From positions 40,196,855-40,260,854 of the forward strand of contig NC_016131.3 in the NCBI RefSeq assembly GCF_000005505.3: a stretch of DNA of 64,000 nucleotides, written 5' to 3'. Below the pieces are notes generated by a model that saw nothing but the letters and a program-made list of their open reading frames with translations, searched no databases and was not told the DNA's origin. The DNA comes from Brachypodium distachyon. Taxonomy: Eukaryota; Streptophyta; Magnoliopsida; Poales; Poaceae. Made by a program: the position numbers and the translations under genes. This document shows positions 35,451-47,901 of the stretch, one piece after another (positions within the stretch are counted from its first letter, which is position 1; each line of letters opens with the position of its first letter).

Positions 35451-37180
35451 CTCAACGGTTTGTCAGAGCCTCAGAAGTAAAGAGCTTGGAGTTGATAGCG
35501 GAGCGTGAACCTGGTATGGTTTGTTTGCCTGTTGTTATTTCTGAAATGTGATATGTCGTGTCTCTTACATTGCCATGTCATCATTTCACATTTTTGAAGA
35601 AGCACATATACGAGTAGTTTGTGTGCGCCTGTAATTTGTAAACCCTATCATGTCTTCCGTGTTGCGATTAACTGATTATTTAATGAATTTTTCCTACACT
35701 GTACTCTTACATATTTTTCTTACTTTTGAAGTTACTTTTTTATTTGCAAGAGCAGTTTTAGTACTCACGCTGGGTACTCTAGGTGGCAGAGAGTATATCA
35801 TTTCATTTTATTTTGTTGTCCCGTTGCAACGCACAGTTGTTTCAGCTAGTTTTGCTAGTACTAGTTTGCAACCCTGCATTAGTTTTTTTCTCCGCCCGTC
35901 CCTCATCATGACGTGAGCTAGCGAAATTAACGGGTCCGACCTTTTCTACCCCAGAACAACACACACTATTGGGTATCGAGCCCAGCCCAAACAAAGAATT
36001 GCCGGCCTGACGGGCCACAAAACAAGGGAAAAGCAAAGAAAAAATAGCAAGAGAAAAAAAAAGGCCCAGACAAAGCTGACTTCTTGCGCTACACCAAACA
36101 TAGGTGCTAACATTTCAAACTCTTCCTGCAACCTTTGTTGCTAGATACTTAGGTGCTTCCACGTTTCTAGCAAAATAAACCAAACAAAGCAAAAAAAAAA
36201 AATCTCTTGTTACCCAAAAATATCCGTGCGCAGTCACAGGTCTCGTAGCAGCTCACAAAAGCAAAAAAGATTTGTTCTCTTGTTCACAAAGTAGCCATGT
36301 CCCGTCACAGCGTATGCATAACAAAAAGACATACTAATAACGCCTAAACATACAGTAAGAAAGAATGTAAGGATCTTGAAATTTTCAGCTCCACAAGATA
36401 TTCTTCAGTTCATTTGCATCTTTGGAAAAGAAGTGTTGCTTGATGTCACAGAACTTCTAGTTAGAACAGCGTAACCATATGGAAGTTACTTGCTCATCAC
36501 AGAACTCTTACCAGCCATAGGGAGGGATGTGTTGCTGCTAAAAAAATATAATCATTAATAAGGGAAACAAAATGCTACAAACACTGAAAGAGCAATAGAA
36601 AATGGTGGTGCGAGGCAATGACCCTAACTAGCTCAAAAATAAAAACAGCAGCAGGTCCCAGTGCCCTCTCAAAAATGTCTCAGGTTGAACTGCAGTTTAG
36701 CATCTGGCCCTTTTGTACCTATAGAGTAACAGAACAAAAAGCAGTTATGTTGGTTGCTGCTCGATCAGCCAGAATTCAGAAACTAAGAGATGTTTCCTAC
36801 AAAAGCTACTGACTGATAAAAACTGAAACTGAGTAAAGCAAAGATAGACCCAAAATGTGGATTGCGGGCAAGAATATAATCGAGACTTAGGGTGGTTTGA
36901 ATCATAACTAAGTCAAAAACTGAGAACATGCCTGGACTAAATTGAGACAATTTAGATATACGCTGAGCTTTAGCGCCTAAATGACTTCGGCATAAGGCTA
37001 ATAGTACTAACAATAGTATAGTGAGCTAAAGCTTGGTAATAAACAAGAGAGACCTGTAGATGGGCTTAAAAAATGCTATATCAGGTGCTTTATTAATTAA
37101 GTGCAAGACTTAATTGAATGAAACAAGACATGCAAGGACATGAATGAAAAAGATAGACTACAGGCACGAGCAAGGCAAAA
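35450..37180. other. gene-poor AT-rich sequence
   Basis: No supported gene, intact transposon or conserved motif was found here. Open frames are short and unrelated to known proteins. Confidence 0.3.
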
Positions 37181-37189
37181 ATATGTACT

Positions 37190-37850
37190 CAGAAAAGACT
37201 GAGAAAGAAATGAACTTATAAAGACTGAAACTAGGAAATAGCTGAGGCTCTTATAAAACTGATGAAACACTGACAAAATCTAATACTGATACTAGACTAA
37301 TGGTAACCAAAGAAAATAAAGCAAATCAGGTACTTAATAACTGAGAAAGAAATAAAGTAATAAACTACTGAACAAGGAAGTAGCTGAGGCTCTTACGAAC
37401 TGATGAAACACTGACAAAATCTAATACTTATACTAGACTAATGATAACCAAAGAAAATAAAACAAATCAGGTACTTAATACCTGAGAAAGAAATAAAGTA
37501 ATAAACTACTGAAACAAGGAAATAGCTGAGACCGAAGAGAAAGAATCTTAATGGTCAACTTAGACTCTTATGAACTGATGAAACACTGATAAAACAACGA
37601 CAACAATTTAGGATTGGAGGGAGTACTTAATACATGCATGGCTCAGGCTGAAACTAGGGAAGATCTGAGACTAGAATGAAACAATCTTGCTGGTCAATAG
37701 ACTCTTATGAACTGATGAAACACTGATGAAATCAAACACTGAGACTGCGCTAATAATAACCTAATAGAAACCAAAGAAAATAAAGGCGAATGTCAGGTAC
37801 TTAATACATGGCTCAGACTGAAACTAGGAAAGAGCTGAGACAACCCCTTC
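37190..37850 (+). repeat. degenerate minisatellite, unit about 140 bp, four copies
   Basis: The phrase gatgaaacactga begins at 37261, 37402, 37577 and 37714. Between these points runs related sequence with the landmarks accaaagaaaataaa, caggtacttaata and aggaaatagctgag. The first two units are about 95% alike at a period of 141 bp; later units are more diverged and unequal in length. The array is A-rich on the plus strand and has no coding potential. Confidence 0.8.
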
Positions 37851-38907
37851 CAGATGAACCCATTTGATTCCAAAATAAAATAAAATCAAAACCCCTCTCC
37901 CAGCCACAAAACTCTACCTGCCACAAAGCAACAACCCTGACACAAAAGGAATGCCGCAAGATAATATTTCAACCGTGGCATTCCCTGAATTAGACTAACA
38001 GTAACCATGGCCAATGCATGAACTTGCACAAAGCCTGGGTGGTATCCAGCTACACTGCAGAGGATAGGCAAAGCATCACAACGAACACACAAAAATCGTA
38101 CTCTGCGTAACCCCGTGTACCTATAGATCCGGATTTCCCCCTCCGCACTGCACATCGTCCCCGCTAGCACCCACAACAACTTGCATAACTCCATAACTCA
38201 CGAGCAGTCCGAGCAAAATCTCTCGCCGAAGACAACAACCACTGGATCCTCTATCAAAATAGCAGGAGACATGGCACTCACCAAGCATCGAAACAAGCTT
38301 GCTCGAGGAATAATATCGCGACCAAAAATCGAAACACACAGAACGAAACGGTGCGCACATGGGGAGAGAATGGGGGAAAACGGACGAACCCGGTACGCCG
38401 ACGATGCTCAGCTCTTCCTCCGCCCCCATCATTCACTCCGTACATCTTCCGCCTGAGGTAGAAGAAAGACGAAGAGACAAAACAAAACAACCACCGCTCT
38501 GAAAAAAATAGAAAAATAAGGGGCACGCAGATCGGGCGAGCAAAATCGCAACCGGGCCGCCCTTAGACCCAACAAGACGAAAACAAACAGCCCGATAGCA
38601 AGCCGTAAGATTCGTGCTGGACTTTAGAATCAAACGGACACAAATCTGCCTGACGGCAAATTGGAAAACAGCTAGATGACAAATAGCAAATGTGAAAAAA
38701 AAAAGCTCGTATTATTTGAGTAAATATCACAAAACCCTGTTCCCGACAAACCCGTAACGCAAAACAATATTTTTTGGTTTTTGTCACAAACGTGGACTAA
38801 ACTACAGCGGAAAAACCGTAATCTCGTTGTCGACGCGGCTAAAAACGAACTAAAACCCAGACCCCACATGTTAGCCTCGAAAATGGGTTAGCTTATGCGG
38901 TCCGGTT
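37851..38907. other. gene-poor sequence with scattered short frames
   Basis: Several overlapping minus-strand frames (37886-38787) exist but none is recognisable or shows splice-linked continuity. No transposon end is evident. This may be an untranslated or regulatory region, or decayed sequence. Confidence 0.25.
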
Positions 38908-39068
38908 CGGTTTTCGGCGGTTCGTGCGGGCCTATGGCCGATATAAGTATAGAAATCTGGCGTGAAGAAACGCGGGAGATAGGAGGCGCGAGAGCGAAAT
39001 AGCTAGCTTCTCACCAGGTTTCTATACTTATATCGGCCATAGGCCCGCACGAACCGGTCGAAAACCTG
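38908..39068. repeat. long near-perfect inverted repeat (hairpin)
   Basis: The left arm 38919-38960 and right arm 39014-39055 are reverse complements over 42 bp with a single mismatch, separated by a 53-bp loop. Weaker pairing (ggttttcg with cgaaaacc) extends each arm by about 10 bp. Transcripts from either strand would fold into a strong stem. No TA or other target duplication identifies it as a MITE. Confidence 0.9.
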
Positions 39069-39136
39069 GCCACCATCTCAGTGTTTTGCAATTCATTTAA
39101 TATTTGGCATAAAAACGAGATGAGGATCTTTATATA

Positions 39137-39249
39137 CTCCCTCCGTCTCATATTAAGTGACCTTCTATTACATGTATCTAGACGTTTTTTAAGCATAGAT
39201 AAATTCATATTTGGACAAATTTGAATCACTTAATATTGGACGGAGGGAG
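39137..39249. mobile_element. Stowaway MITE (113 bp)
   Basis: CTCCCTCCG at 39137-39145 and CGGAGGGAG at 39241-39249 are flanked by TA at 39135-39136 and 39250-39251. Inside, tcatattaagtga pairs with tcacttaatattg. It lies about 530 bp upstream of the BPI/LBP start codon. Confidence 0.95.
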
Positions 39250-39780
39250 TACAACAGAAGGAGGTGAACAGATGATGGGCAAATAAAATTTATCCAAACT
39301 TGTTATTGACGCAACTCATTGGATTTAAATCATAAAATGGATGCCCATATGTGACTTTTGCGTGTAGCTCTCTGATTTATTAACTAAATCTATGCATACA
39401 TAGTAGACGTAGAAGTTATTCCAAAATTATTTAAAATCATAAAATACTTGCGTGTAGCTCTCATGTTGAATGATTTATTAACTAAATTTATACATGCACA
39501 ATCCTATTTAGATTTTTAGGATATTTAAATGTAGACGTAGAAGTTATTCGAAAATTTTCTGTATCTTCTGCTGCTTCCTCCACTTCATAAAGATTCTTGT
39601 TCAAATCCGTACCACCTTTATGAAACGGGGGAGAGTAATAATCATGTTTTTCGATTTTTAAAATTCCATAATCGACGGAGGCCGAGCTTCCAAACGTTTG
39701 TTCCCCGGACTGTTGTTCTCGGCTACCCACCTTCCTCTTCTTCCTTCCGCTGTCCGCCTCCTCCCCAGTCCCCACCCGCC
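39250..39780 (+). promoter_or_regulatory. BPI/LBP gene upstream region with a diverged duplication
   Basis: The segment containing cgtgtagctctc and gtagacgtagaagttatt occurs at about 39361-39421 and again at about 39451-39549, with changes and a longer middle in the second copy. The last 100 bp are CT-rich, as in a 5' UTR. No clear TATA box was found. Confidence 0.45.
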
Positions 39781-42700
39781 ATGGCGGCCCATCACCACCT
39801 CCTCCCTTTACTCCTCCTCCTCATCCCCTTCGCCTCCGCCGCGGCCACCGGCGGCGAGGCGCACGTCTCCGCGGTGATCGCCGACAAGGGCCTGACCTTC
39901 GCTAAGGACGTGCTCATCGGCGAGGCGGTGCGGTCGCTCACCCCGCTCCGCCTCCCGGGGGCGGAGAAGGCTGTGCGCGTGCCCTTCCTCGGAGGCATCC
40001 GCGTCGCCGTCTCCAACATCACGCTCTTCCACCTCGACGTGGGGGAGGACTCCGCCATCCGCCCCGGTGACTCGGCCCTGGTTATCGTCGCCTCCGGCAT
40101 CAGCGCTAACATCAGCATGGCCTGGAGCTACTCCTACGACTCTTGGTACTTCCCCATCGAGATCTCTGACAGCGGCACCGCTTCGATCCTGGTAATCGAT
40201 TAATTTCCTCTGGTTGTTGCTGGCTGGAAGGAACAGAATAACTGTGCTACATTTAGTTTCACGTTGTGGTGGAATTGATGTGCTCTCGGGGAAGGGGTAT
40301 TCCTAATCCTAACTCTACTTTTGTGAACTGAGTTCGGTGTGGCCGCTAACCTTTAGTACTACCTTATAAATTTACATGCTGTCAGCTTACCTTGCTAGCA
40401 ATGTGAGTTAGTTCTTAGCAACCTCTTTATTTTAGTGCCTCAAAGAATGGGAAATAAATGTAGATTGATTGCACAGTTAGTTTACATACTCATGTTCATG
40501 GTTCTCTTTTCTCCATCGAACCAAGCTGCTTACTTTCCTCCATAGACATTGCTCGATTTCCAGATTTGGATACTTACTAAGTGTATCCGCTAAAAAAGAC
40601 TTTTTGAAAAAAATTTGTATCTATTTTTTTCCACTGAGATTATTCTTTTTATGAGGCATTAACACAAATAGCAAAAGCTGCTTCTTGTTCTATGTTTAAT
40701 ATTTTGCAGGTCTGTAGTTGTTTAATTCTTTCAAAGTATTTAATTCTCAATCAATTTACGTATATATCGCATGGGTTGAACGCCAATTAAATGTGAAGGA
40801 CTTGCACAGTTATTCTTTAACTCAGCTAAAACAATCATGAATTGATGAGGTAAAACAATATGTTGATAAAATTTGTAAATACTTTTTTCGAAAAGGGGAT
40901 CTCCCTGGTCATTTGTAAATACTTGTATAGTTCCTGTTTTTTCATTGATAATTTTCAGTCAGAGCCTCCCCTACAGTTTTGCATAAAAAAGATGTGTCAA
41001 AATCCTCATCATCAGGGTTTTAAAAATCATTAATTGACCGGCTACTGTTATATGCTGCTGGTTTTGGCCAGTTAAAGGAAGTAGGCAGGAGGCATCTAGT
41101 GTAATAATTGTACTCAATAGTTAGGATACTCAATGATACAGTGGATACTGGCTGGAGACCAGTACACTTATCAGATATGTCATTTCTCGTTGTTATGTAC
41201 AATTGTAATTTACTTGAATTGTCTGAAGAATACTGTGAAGCCTATTGTTTTTCTTGTGAGAACAATCAAATCGTGGTCGTAAACATTAGAAGATTATGAT
41301 CCAGTGTGCCACAACACTAGCCATCATCGTCCAGTTACTCGCAGTCTTTCTTTAGATTTATTATGCTCAAGGAATATGTCTCATAATTGTCTGTATTACC
41401 ATTCATGTGGTCTTAAAATCTCAAATTAACTTCCGGACTTCCAGTTGGATGATAGGTAATGTTTCATATTATTCAAGATATGCTCTAGTTATGACACTCA
41501 TGATGGTATCCCCTTTTTTGTACCATGCAAACCTCATAGGCCAGTTAAGACACTTTAGGTTACTGAGATGAAAGCACCTCATGAATCCTTTATGTGTGTA
41601 AGGTTCAAGGAATGGAAGTTGGGATAACCATGGAAATCAAGAATTACAATGGAAGTTTGGCTCTGTCTGTTTCGAAGTGTGGCTGTTATGTGAAGGACTT
41701 GGTGATATCTCTGGATGGTGGAGCATCATGGTTTTATCAAGGGTATGCTCTCCTTGTGAATCTCTTTTAATATATATATATATATATCTCCTAAAATGCT
41801 GTTATGTAAAATACAAGTTGGAATCGTATGTTAGCACTTGAGGGCGTGAAGTTCGCACCGAATGATCTCTCTTGTGGTGCAGCATAACTTTGTGAGATTT
41901 TTTCTGAAGAAAAACAGTAGGGAAGAAACCAAATTTGTGAGATTTCAAGTGAGACCTGTTTTAATCCAACATTTTCTATGTCTTCTGAGACCATTTGGGC
42001 ATGACCCTAATTTATTAATCAATAAATGAGATTGCATATATAGCTTCAGTCAGCCTCATGCTCAAATATTAGCATATATGGGCATTTTATTTGTTGTCTT
42101 CTTTTTTTCTCTTTCTTTATACTCAAGCATGTGAAGAGGCAAAATTCTCCTAGTTTAATTATTTACCTTATTGGCCTTCGTTTTGAAGGTTCATAAATGC
42201 TTTTGAAGACCATATTAGAGCTGCGGTGGAAAAGGTAATACCAGAAAATATTATTGAAGGCACATCAAAACTGGACTTGTTGCTTCGAAGTCTTCCTAGG
42301 AGTGTCAATCTGGACAATGTCACTGCTTTGAACATGACTTTTGTTAATGATCCACAATACGGAAATTCCTCTATTGAGTTCGATATCGATGGGTTGTTTA
42401 CTTCTGCAGTTGCTAGGACTAGCAATTTTCAGAAGAATCCCCAGCTTTCTTTATCTTGTGGTGGGGCATCAAAAATGCTTTTGCTTTCACTTGATGAAGC
42501 TGTTTTCAATTCAGCATTAGAGGTGTACTTCAAGGTAATCAAACATATTTGTCTGTGCTAAAATAGTATACGTCAATAATGTTTCACCGTGTGAGCTTTA
42601 CATTATTCCCTTTTTCCCCTTCAGGCGGGCTCCATGCATTGGGTTGTCGACAAAGTTCCTGATCAATCTCTATTGAATACAGCCAGTTGGAAATTTATCA

Positions 42701-43547
42701 TTCCTCGCTTGTACTGGAGCTATCCAAATGACGCCATGGTTCTAAACATTTCGACGGCTTCATCCCCAATTATGAGGATTATGTCTGACAAGATTGACGC
42801 TACCATTAATGCAGACATGATAGTTGATGTTTTACATGGCACGGAGACGGTTCCAGTAGCATGCATCTCTATTGTAAGAAACCTCAAATTCTGATCTTCA
42901 TTTATGGTGTTGTGATTGCATTGCCACTATTACTTGTTTTATTGCCAGCCAGTTAACCTCAACATCTGCTTTGTAATTTCACGTATATTTTTAAGGATTC
43001 TAACGACTGGAATGATTTCCTTTCCTTGCAGGTAGTAAGCGCCTCCGGAGTTGTGAAGACATCAGGCAATATAGTATATGGTAGTGTTGAATTAGATAAT
43101 TTCTCCCTTGCCATGAAGTGGAGTGAAATCGGAAACTTCCATATGTCTTTGATTCAGGTATGCTACCATCTGTTTTCTCTAGTTTTTCTTTTTATTACTG
43201 CTAATTGACTTCTGGCTGGCTACTGCTCATTATTTTATTTCAGCCTATTATAGTAACAGATACCCATGTGCAGAACACCATTGTGAGTTAATGTTTTATT
43301 CTCGATCTGTGGTTGGTTAATTAAATCATCACACATGTTCTGTTTGCAGGGAGTGATACGGGTTTTCTTGAACACCGTATGCATGCCTTATTTGAACTCA
43401 CGGCTGGGTCATGGATTTATCTTGCCTGTGGTTCGTGGCTTCACTCTAAAAGACGTCTATGTAGTTGCTTCTACTCAGCAGTTGACGCTCTGTTCTGATA
43501 TTACCTTCACCAATGCGAGTAGCTTGGCGAGTTTACAGATTTTGTGA
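39781..43547 (+). CDS. BPI/LBP-family (lipopolysaccharide-binding-related) protein, 6 exons
   Basis: BPI/LBP proteins are secreted, boomerang-shaped lipid and lipopolysaccharide binders; plant members have been linked to bacterial lipopolysaccharide sensing. Exons 39781-40191, 41603-41742, 42189-42534, 42625-42873, 43032-43157 and 43350-43547 join through GT-AG introns to 1470 nt, 489 aa, as expected for plant members. Residues 1-21 form a signal peptide (MAAHHHLLPLLLLL...ASAA). The N-terminal barrel follows, with KGLTFAKDVLI, SNITLFHLDVG and SKCGCYVKDLVISLDGG. The second barrel has SLDEAVFNSALEVYF, GSMHWVVDKVPDQ and HGFILPVVRGFTLKD. Intron 1 is about 1.4 kb. No frame damage is present. The first exon is much more GC-rich than the rest, normal for grass genes. 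Confidence 0.92.
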
Positions 43548-43579
43548 TACCGTGCGTAGGCTTGTACAGAGCATGTAAC

Positions 43580-44760
43580 TTTCACCTTGGCCACAAACTA
43601 GGCCTTGGAGCATTAAAGCCTCAGCACGACCACAAACTAGACCTTGCATATAATCTCTTCTTTTTCAATACTATTTACATTCATCTGTACAAATTTATTC
43701 CAAATTCATCGTTTATACTAGTCCTTGCACATATGGGTACATTGTTTATAATCTCTTTTTCAATATTATTTACATTAGTGGAAATGTCCGTGCGTTGCCA
43801 CGGCCCAATGCACACGTCACAACCACTTAAAAAGATGATCCCGTGCACTAATAAATCATCATTCAAATTCTGTACCAAATTTTCACATTCTAACAAGAAA
43901 AGATCCAATACAAAAGTTCAAAACATAGAGCAAATTTGTATACATCCAAAAGTCTGGAACCCATAGAAAAAAGATGCTAATTTTCAAGCATCCAGTCGAA
44001 CTATCAGTAGATGCTAATTTCCAATCACAGCATGCACATGGTAGAACACTAATCTATCTATTATCCATAGCAGCTACCATCAATCAAGTTGGGAGTACAT
44101 CCCAATTAGCTATCGAATTATCCGTCAATTAGTACAAAGCACCACAACAAACGAAAACAACAAGGACTCGCCGGATGGTTGAGCTATGGCCGGCCACCTA
44201 CTGGATCTCATGCGTGGATGGCGGACGACGGCCACTTTCTGGATCACGCGTTAGGACTGCGGACTGCGGTCGTCGGGTGGATCTCGCGTGGGGCCGGTAT
44301 GCTTGGAGTGGCCAAGCCGCGAATTGTAGCGAGAAAAGCAGCGATGTCCAGGCGAAGGAAGGAGCAGGAGGTCGGGGGAGAGAAGGGAGGCGGGTGGGGG
44401 GGGGGGGGGGGTAGCCAGAGAGGAAGGGGGCTGCGACGGCGGGGGCGATGGAGCAGGTTGGGTGAGGCGTCGGGAAGGGATCGAGCAGGTTGGGCGCTGG
44501 GGGCGTTCGGGTCGAGAGAAATAACGAGCGGTGACATATTGGCCATAATTTTGATGACATGACGTACGGCGGTGGTCGTACCATCACTACCAACTCCAAT
44601 TTAATATATTGGTATAGATTCATCTGTACAAATTTATTCCAAATTCACCTTGGCCACAAACTAGACCTTACACATATGGGTACATTGTTTATAATCTCTT
44701 CTTTTTCAATACTATTTACATTCATCTGTACAAATTTATTCCAAATTCATCGCAAAAAAA
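43580..44760 (+). repeat. repeated units of about 100 bp around the 841-bp insertion
   Basis: The block ctttttcaatactatttacattcatctgtac... with ttattccaaattcatcg occurs at about 43660-43711 and 44700-44751. A third copy, at 43755 onward, is split by the 841-bp insertion and resumes at 44618. ccttggccacaaactag also occurs at 43586 and 44649. A local tandem duplication preceded the insertion. Confidence 0.75.
43777..44617. mobile_element. 841-bp insertion with ATT flanks
   Basis: The insertion starts AGTGGAAATGTCCGTGCG and ends taatatattggtatag. ATT is found on both sides (43774-43776 and 44618-44620). Neighbouring copies of the host repeat give the empty site tttacattcatctg, which fixes the ends. 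The start carries a ccgtgcgttgccacgg motif common at ends of a widespread grass repeat. No terminal inverted repeat or transposase is visible. A GC-rich middle (44170-44560) includes a G-run. The superfamily is uncertain. Confidence 0.6.
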
Positions 44761-44779
44761 TTAGTTTTTTATACTAGTC

Positions 44780-45475
44780 ATCCTTGCTTATGGATCTCTA
44801 TGAAAATGACAAGGTAACATGTCAGATTGATAATGAGCCAAGCACTTCCTCCCTTGGCTTTATAAAGGGTGAAAAACCCTAGAATCTGCGAGATTAGACT
44901 TGTTGAGAAAGATTAGGAAGGAAAGGAGAATCGGAAGAAAACCAAGGCTCTCCCGAACTCCCCGAAGGGAAGCCTGTGCATACAAGCTTACCTTTGAGCT
45001 GCAGAAGTTTCTTTTTCGGAGTCGAAGAAGCATCCAGAGTTAACAAAACAGTTGTTGGCACGCGGTGCGAGCACGGTCGGTCGTACCGTTGCGGCGTTGC
45101 TGGTGCACGAGCAGCCCTGTGAACAGTTGAGGAGGTGCGGTACCAGTACCAGCTCAAGCTGACTGCAAAAACACTCAATCTACTTACATAAACACTCAAT
45201 CTACTTGCACAAGGGTAGACTTGAGTGGGAACTCTAAGGAGGGTTCGAGGCCATACCTCCTTGCTATCACCTCTTCTGGCATGATGATTCCGAAGAGCTC
45301 GACAGACTTTTGTTCATCTGTCAGGTTTGGACCGTTGGCTATCAATGGAACTCCAGGTCCTCTTAGTTAGCTTGACGGCCCCTAAACTCTACACTTTTTT
45401 TGATTTCATAAGGGCCTTCAGACTTCGACTTCAAGTTCCCCGGAAACAATCTTAAACCAGAATTGAAATGTAATA
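44780..45475. other. possible LTR or promoter-like fragment
   Basis: A TATA-like ctttataaaggg near 44859 is followed by AG-rich sequence resembling an LTR R/U5 region. A 21-bp unit with aaacactcaatctactt is repeated in tandem near 45170-45210. No PBS, gag or pol was found. Confidence 0.3.
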
Positions 45476-45588
45476 CTCCCTCCGTCTCATATTAAGTAAC
45501 TCAAATTTGCCTAAATATGGATACATCTGTACCTAAAAAGCGTCTAGATACATGTAATATTTCGACACTTAATATGAAACGGATGGAA
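45476..45588. mobile_element. Stowaway MITE (113 bp), right end mutated
   Basis: The left end CTCCCTCCG is intact and preceded by TA. The right end reads cggatggaa followed by TA, so two positions have changed. The interior tcatattaag pairs with cttaatatga. It is the same length as the copies at 26007, 39137 and 50789. Confidence 0.85.
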
Positions 45589-46143
45589 TACTTTTATCTC
45601 TCTCCACGGAACTCTTGTTTTTCTTATTTCCCTATTGAGCCACATTTTAACATTTTCCTTAAAGAGCATGTCCCTTTCATAAGCTTCATTTCTTAATTTA
45701 TCTAAAACGTGTGGCACTATCATTGTCTTTCTGCAGTAAACATTACTCAAAGCTACTTAACCGCCAAGACCGGACTGAAATCCTTTTTTTCTCTAGTTTA
45801 AAGCACAAAAATCAGACCGTAAGGGAATCCTCCAAACTTGCTATGGAAGTCCTTTGAATAGAAACGGCAAATAATTGAATATAGCCTTCTGACAAAACTC
45901 TCAAAACAAATAATTTAATGTGACACGATTAGCTAGTATGCTGCAGAACACTTGCAAGAAATAATTCAATGCGACACTAGAAGGTCGTATGCTGCAAACA
46001 TGTTACTGCTAAATGCCTCTCGGCCCCTAGATTTGTGTAGCCACCCCAGCTATCTATGTATGCAACCAGGCAACATTTCCATGTGGCGGTAATTACAGCA
46101 TAGTGTATTTACAAAAGATGTTTTCTCTTTGAAGACCAGACAG
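45589..46143 (-). other. downstream region of the LIP5 gene
   Basis: The part next to 46143 is the probable 3' UTR of LIP5 on the minus strand. No other gene is supported. A frame at 45750-45544 partly overlaps the Stowaway and is not credible. Confidence 0.35.
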
Positions 46144-47854
46144 CTAATGAGTTTCAGCCGAAGGGTTCGTCAGAAGATCCAGTGCCCGCTTCAGGTGATC
46201 CACAGCAATAGAAACGTCATCAAATGCAAGAGCACCAACTGCAAATCGTGCTGCCTTGTGAGCCTCGGCTATCTTCTCAACTGCCGGCTGGTAACTGCTG
46301 TCATACTTATACTGGCTAGCTGGTGGTGCAGCATCGGCACTGGAACGGTACTGTGTTGTTGGTACAGAATTATTAGATGTGGACGGAGAGTATGTTTGAG
46401 CAGTCACACCATCACTAACAGGACGGAATGCAGATTGATGAGTTGTGACAGAGGGTAGTGTGCTGTCTTGGAGGCTTGGATAAGACTGGAAATTAGGGTA
46501 GCTGTACGGAGCAGGTGGGGTTTCTGTAGAGTAGTAGTTTTGAGAGGTGTGCTGAGGTTCAATTGTGTAGGGTGGCTGGTGGTATGTGTGAGGATAAGCT
46601 GAAACATCCAGTTTATCATTGCTCTGAGGATTATAGCCATCATCCATAGTGTGGTCTGTTCTTGTGTACGGGGGTGGGGAATAATTGGATGGTGGTCTGT
46701 GGACCTCATTGGTAGCGTAGTCTGTGCTTGTGTACGACGGAGATGAATAATTGGGTTGTGGTGTGTGGACGTCAGAAGGAGGGTAATCTGTTCCATGGTA
46801 TGAGGGAGAAGAATAAGATGGATGTGGAGATGAGAACTGGGACTGTGGAGATGAGAACTCAGACGGTGGAGGTGGTGATGAATAAGGTGGCTGGGCAGAT
46901 ACATGATCATTAAACTTCTCTGCACTTTGTTGAGAAGCACTGTTTCCTGGCTGGACAGCAGAAAAGCTATCCCTTCTGCTAAAATCCTGTGTACATGAAG
47001 ATAATAAAATCAAGAAAAATAAACCTTACAACAATTAATAAACAAATTTAAAATAAATAGAGGCAAGCAGAATAACCTTGTCTATTGGTTGAGATGATGC
47101 TTCGTTGCCATTCTGCCTGTTGCCAAAAGACTGGCTTCGCCCCATATCCTGATTAATGATCCAAACAAAAGCAGCTTGTTATTCCGTAAATACCAATGCA
47201 CAACAGTACTGTGGCATAACTGCTACTCCCTCCGTCTCGAATTAACTGACGTGGATTTGTATAAGAACCTATACAAATCCACATCAGTTAATTTGGGACG
47301 GAGGGAGTATTATTCTCAAGCCTATGGTCTTCTGTGCGTTAGATATGCACCTTGATTCAACGAAAGTGTATAAGTAAATATCGATAGCATAAGTTAACAC
47401 AAGTTGCATATGATTAAAAAATGATGTCTGTTACTTCTAAATGGGAACTCACAGGTAGCACGATTTTCCATATCTTGTTTTGCTGCTAAGGTTCAGGAGG
47501 GTAGCAAAATTGTTTTAGAAAGTGGTATACAAAAACGGATTCTGTTTTCAGTCAAAAATAAGGATACTGATCATAACAAGACTTAGCTTTAATTAAAAGA
47601 GTAAACCTTGACTTGCATGCTATATACAAACTATACCACTCTTTTAGTATAATGCCAGAATGGCTTGTTTGTTGGATAGATATTGTCATTGACTGCCATG
47701 TGCCTCTTGCGCTTGACTTCTAAGAGTTTTCAAGATCATTACTATGGAAAACTAACTGGACTGGAATTCCAACAAAAGAAAGGAAGCCAATATCATTCTG
47801 GCTACCAACACAAAAACACACCCCTCAAATAGGCAATCATGGAAGTACACATAC

Positions 47855-47901
<47 letters not shown>

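Noticed and set aside
37261..37720. CRISPR-like array
   Set aside because: Units are long, diverged and contiguous, with no constant short repeat and unique spacers; it is a minisatellite in a plant genome.
44175..44623. Frames in the GC-rich middle of the 841-bp insertion as a captured gene
   Set aside because: Both strands are open because of G-rich composition, including a long G-run, and no recognisable peptide results.
46404..46940. 178-codon minus-strand frame over LIP5 exon 7
   Set aside because: It is a shifted reading of the repetitive Pro/Ser/Tyr-rich coding region, giving His/Leu-rich nonsense.
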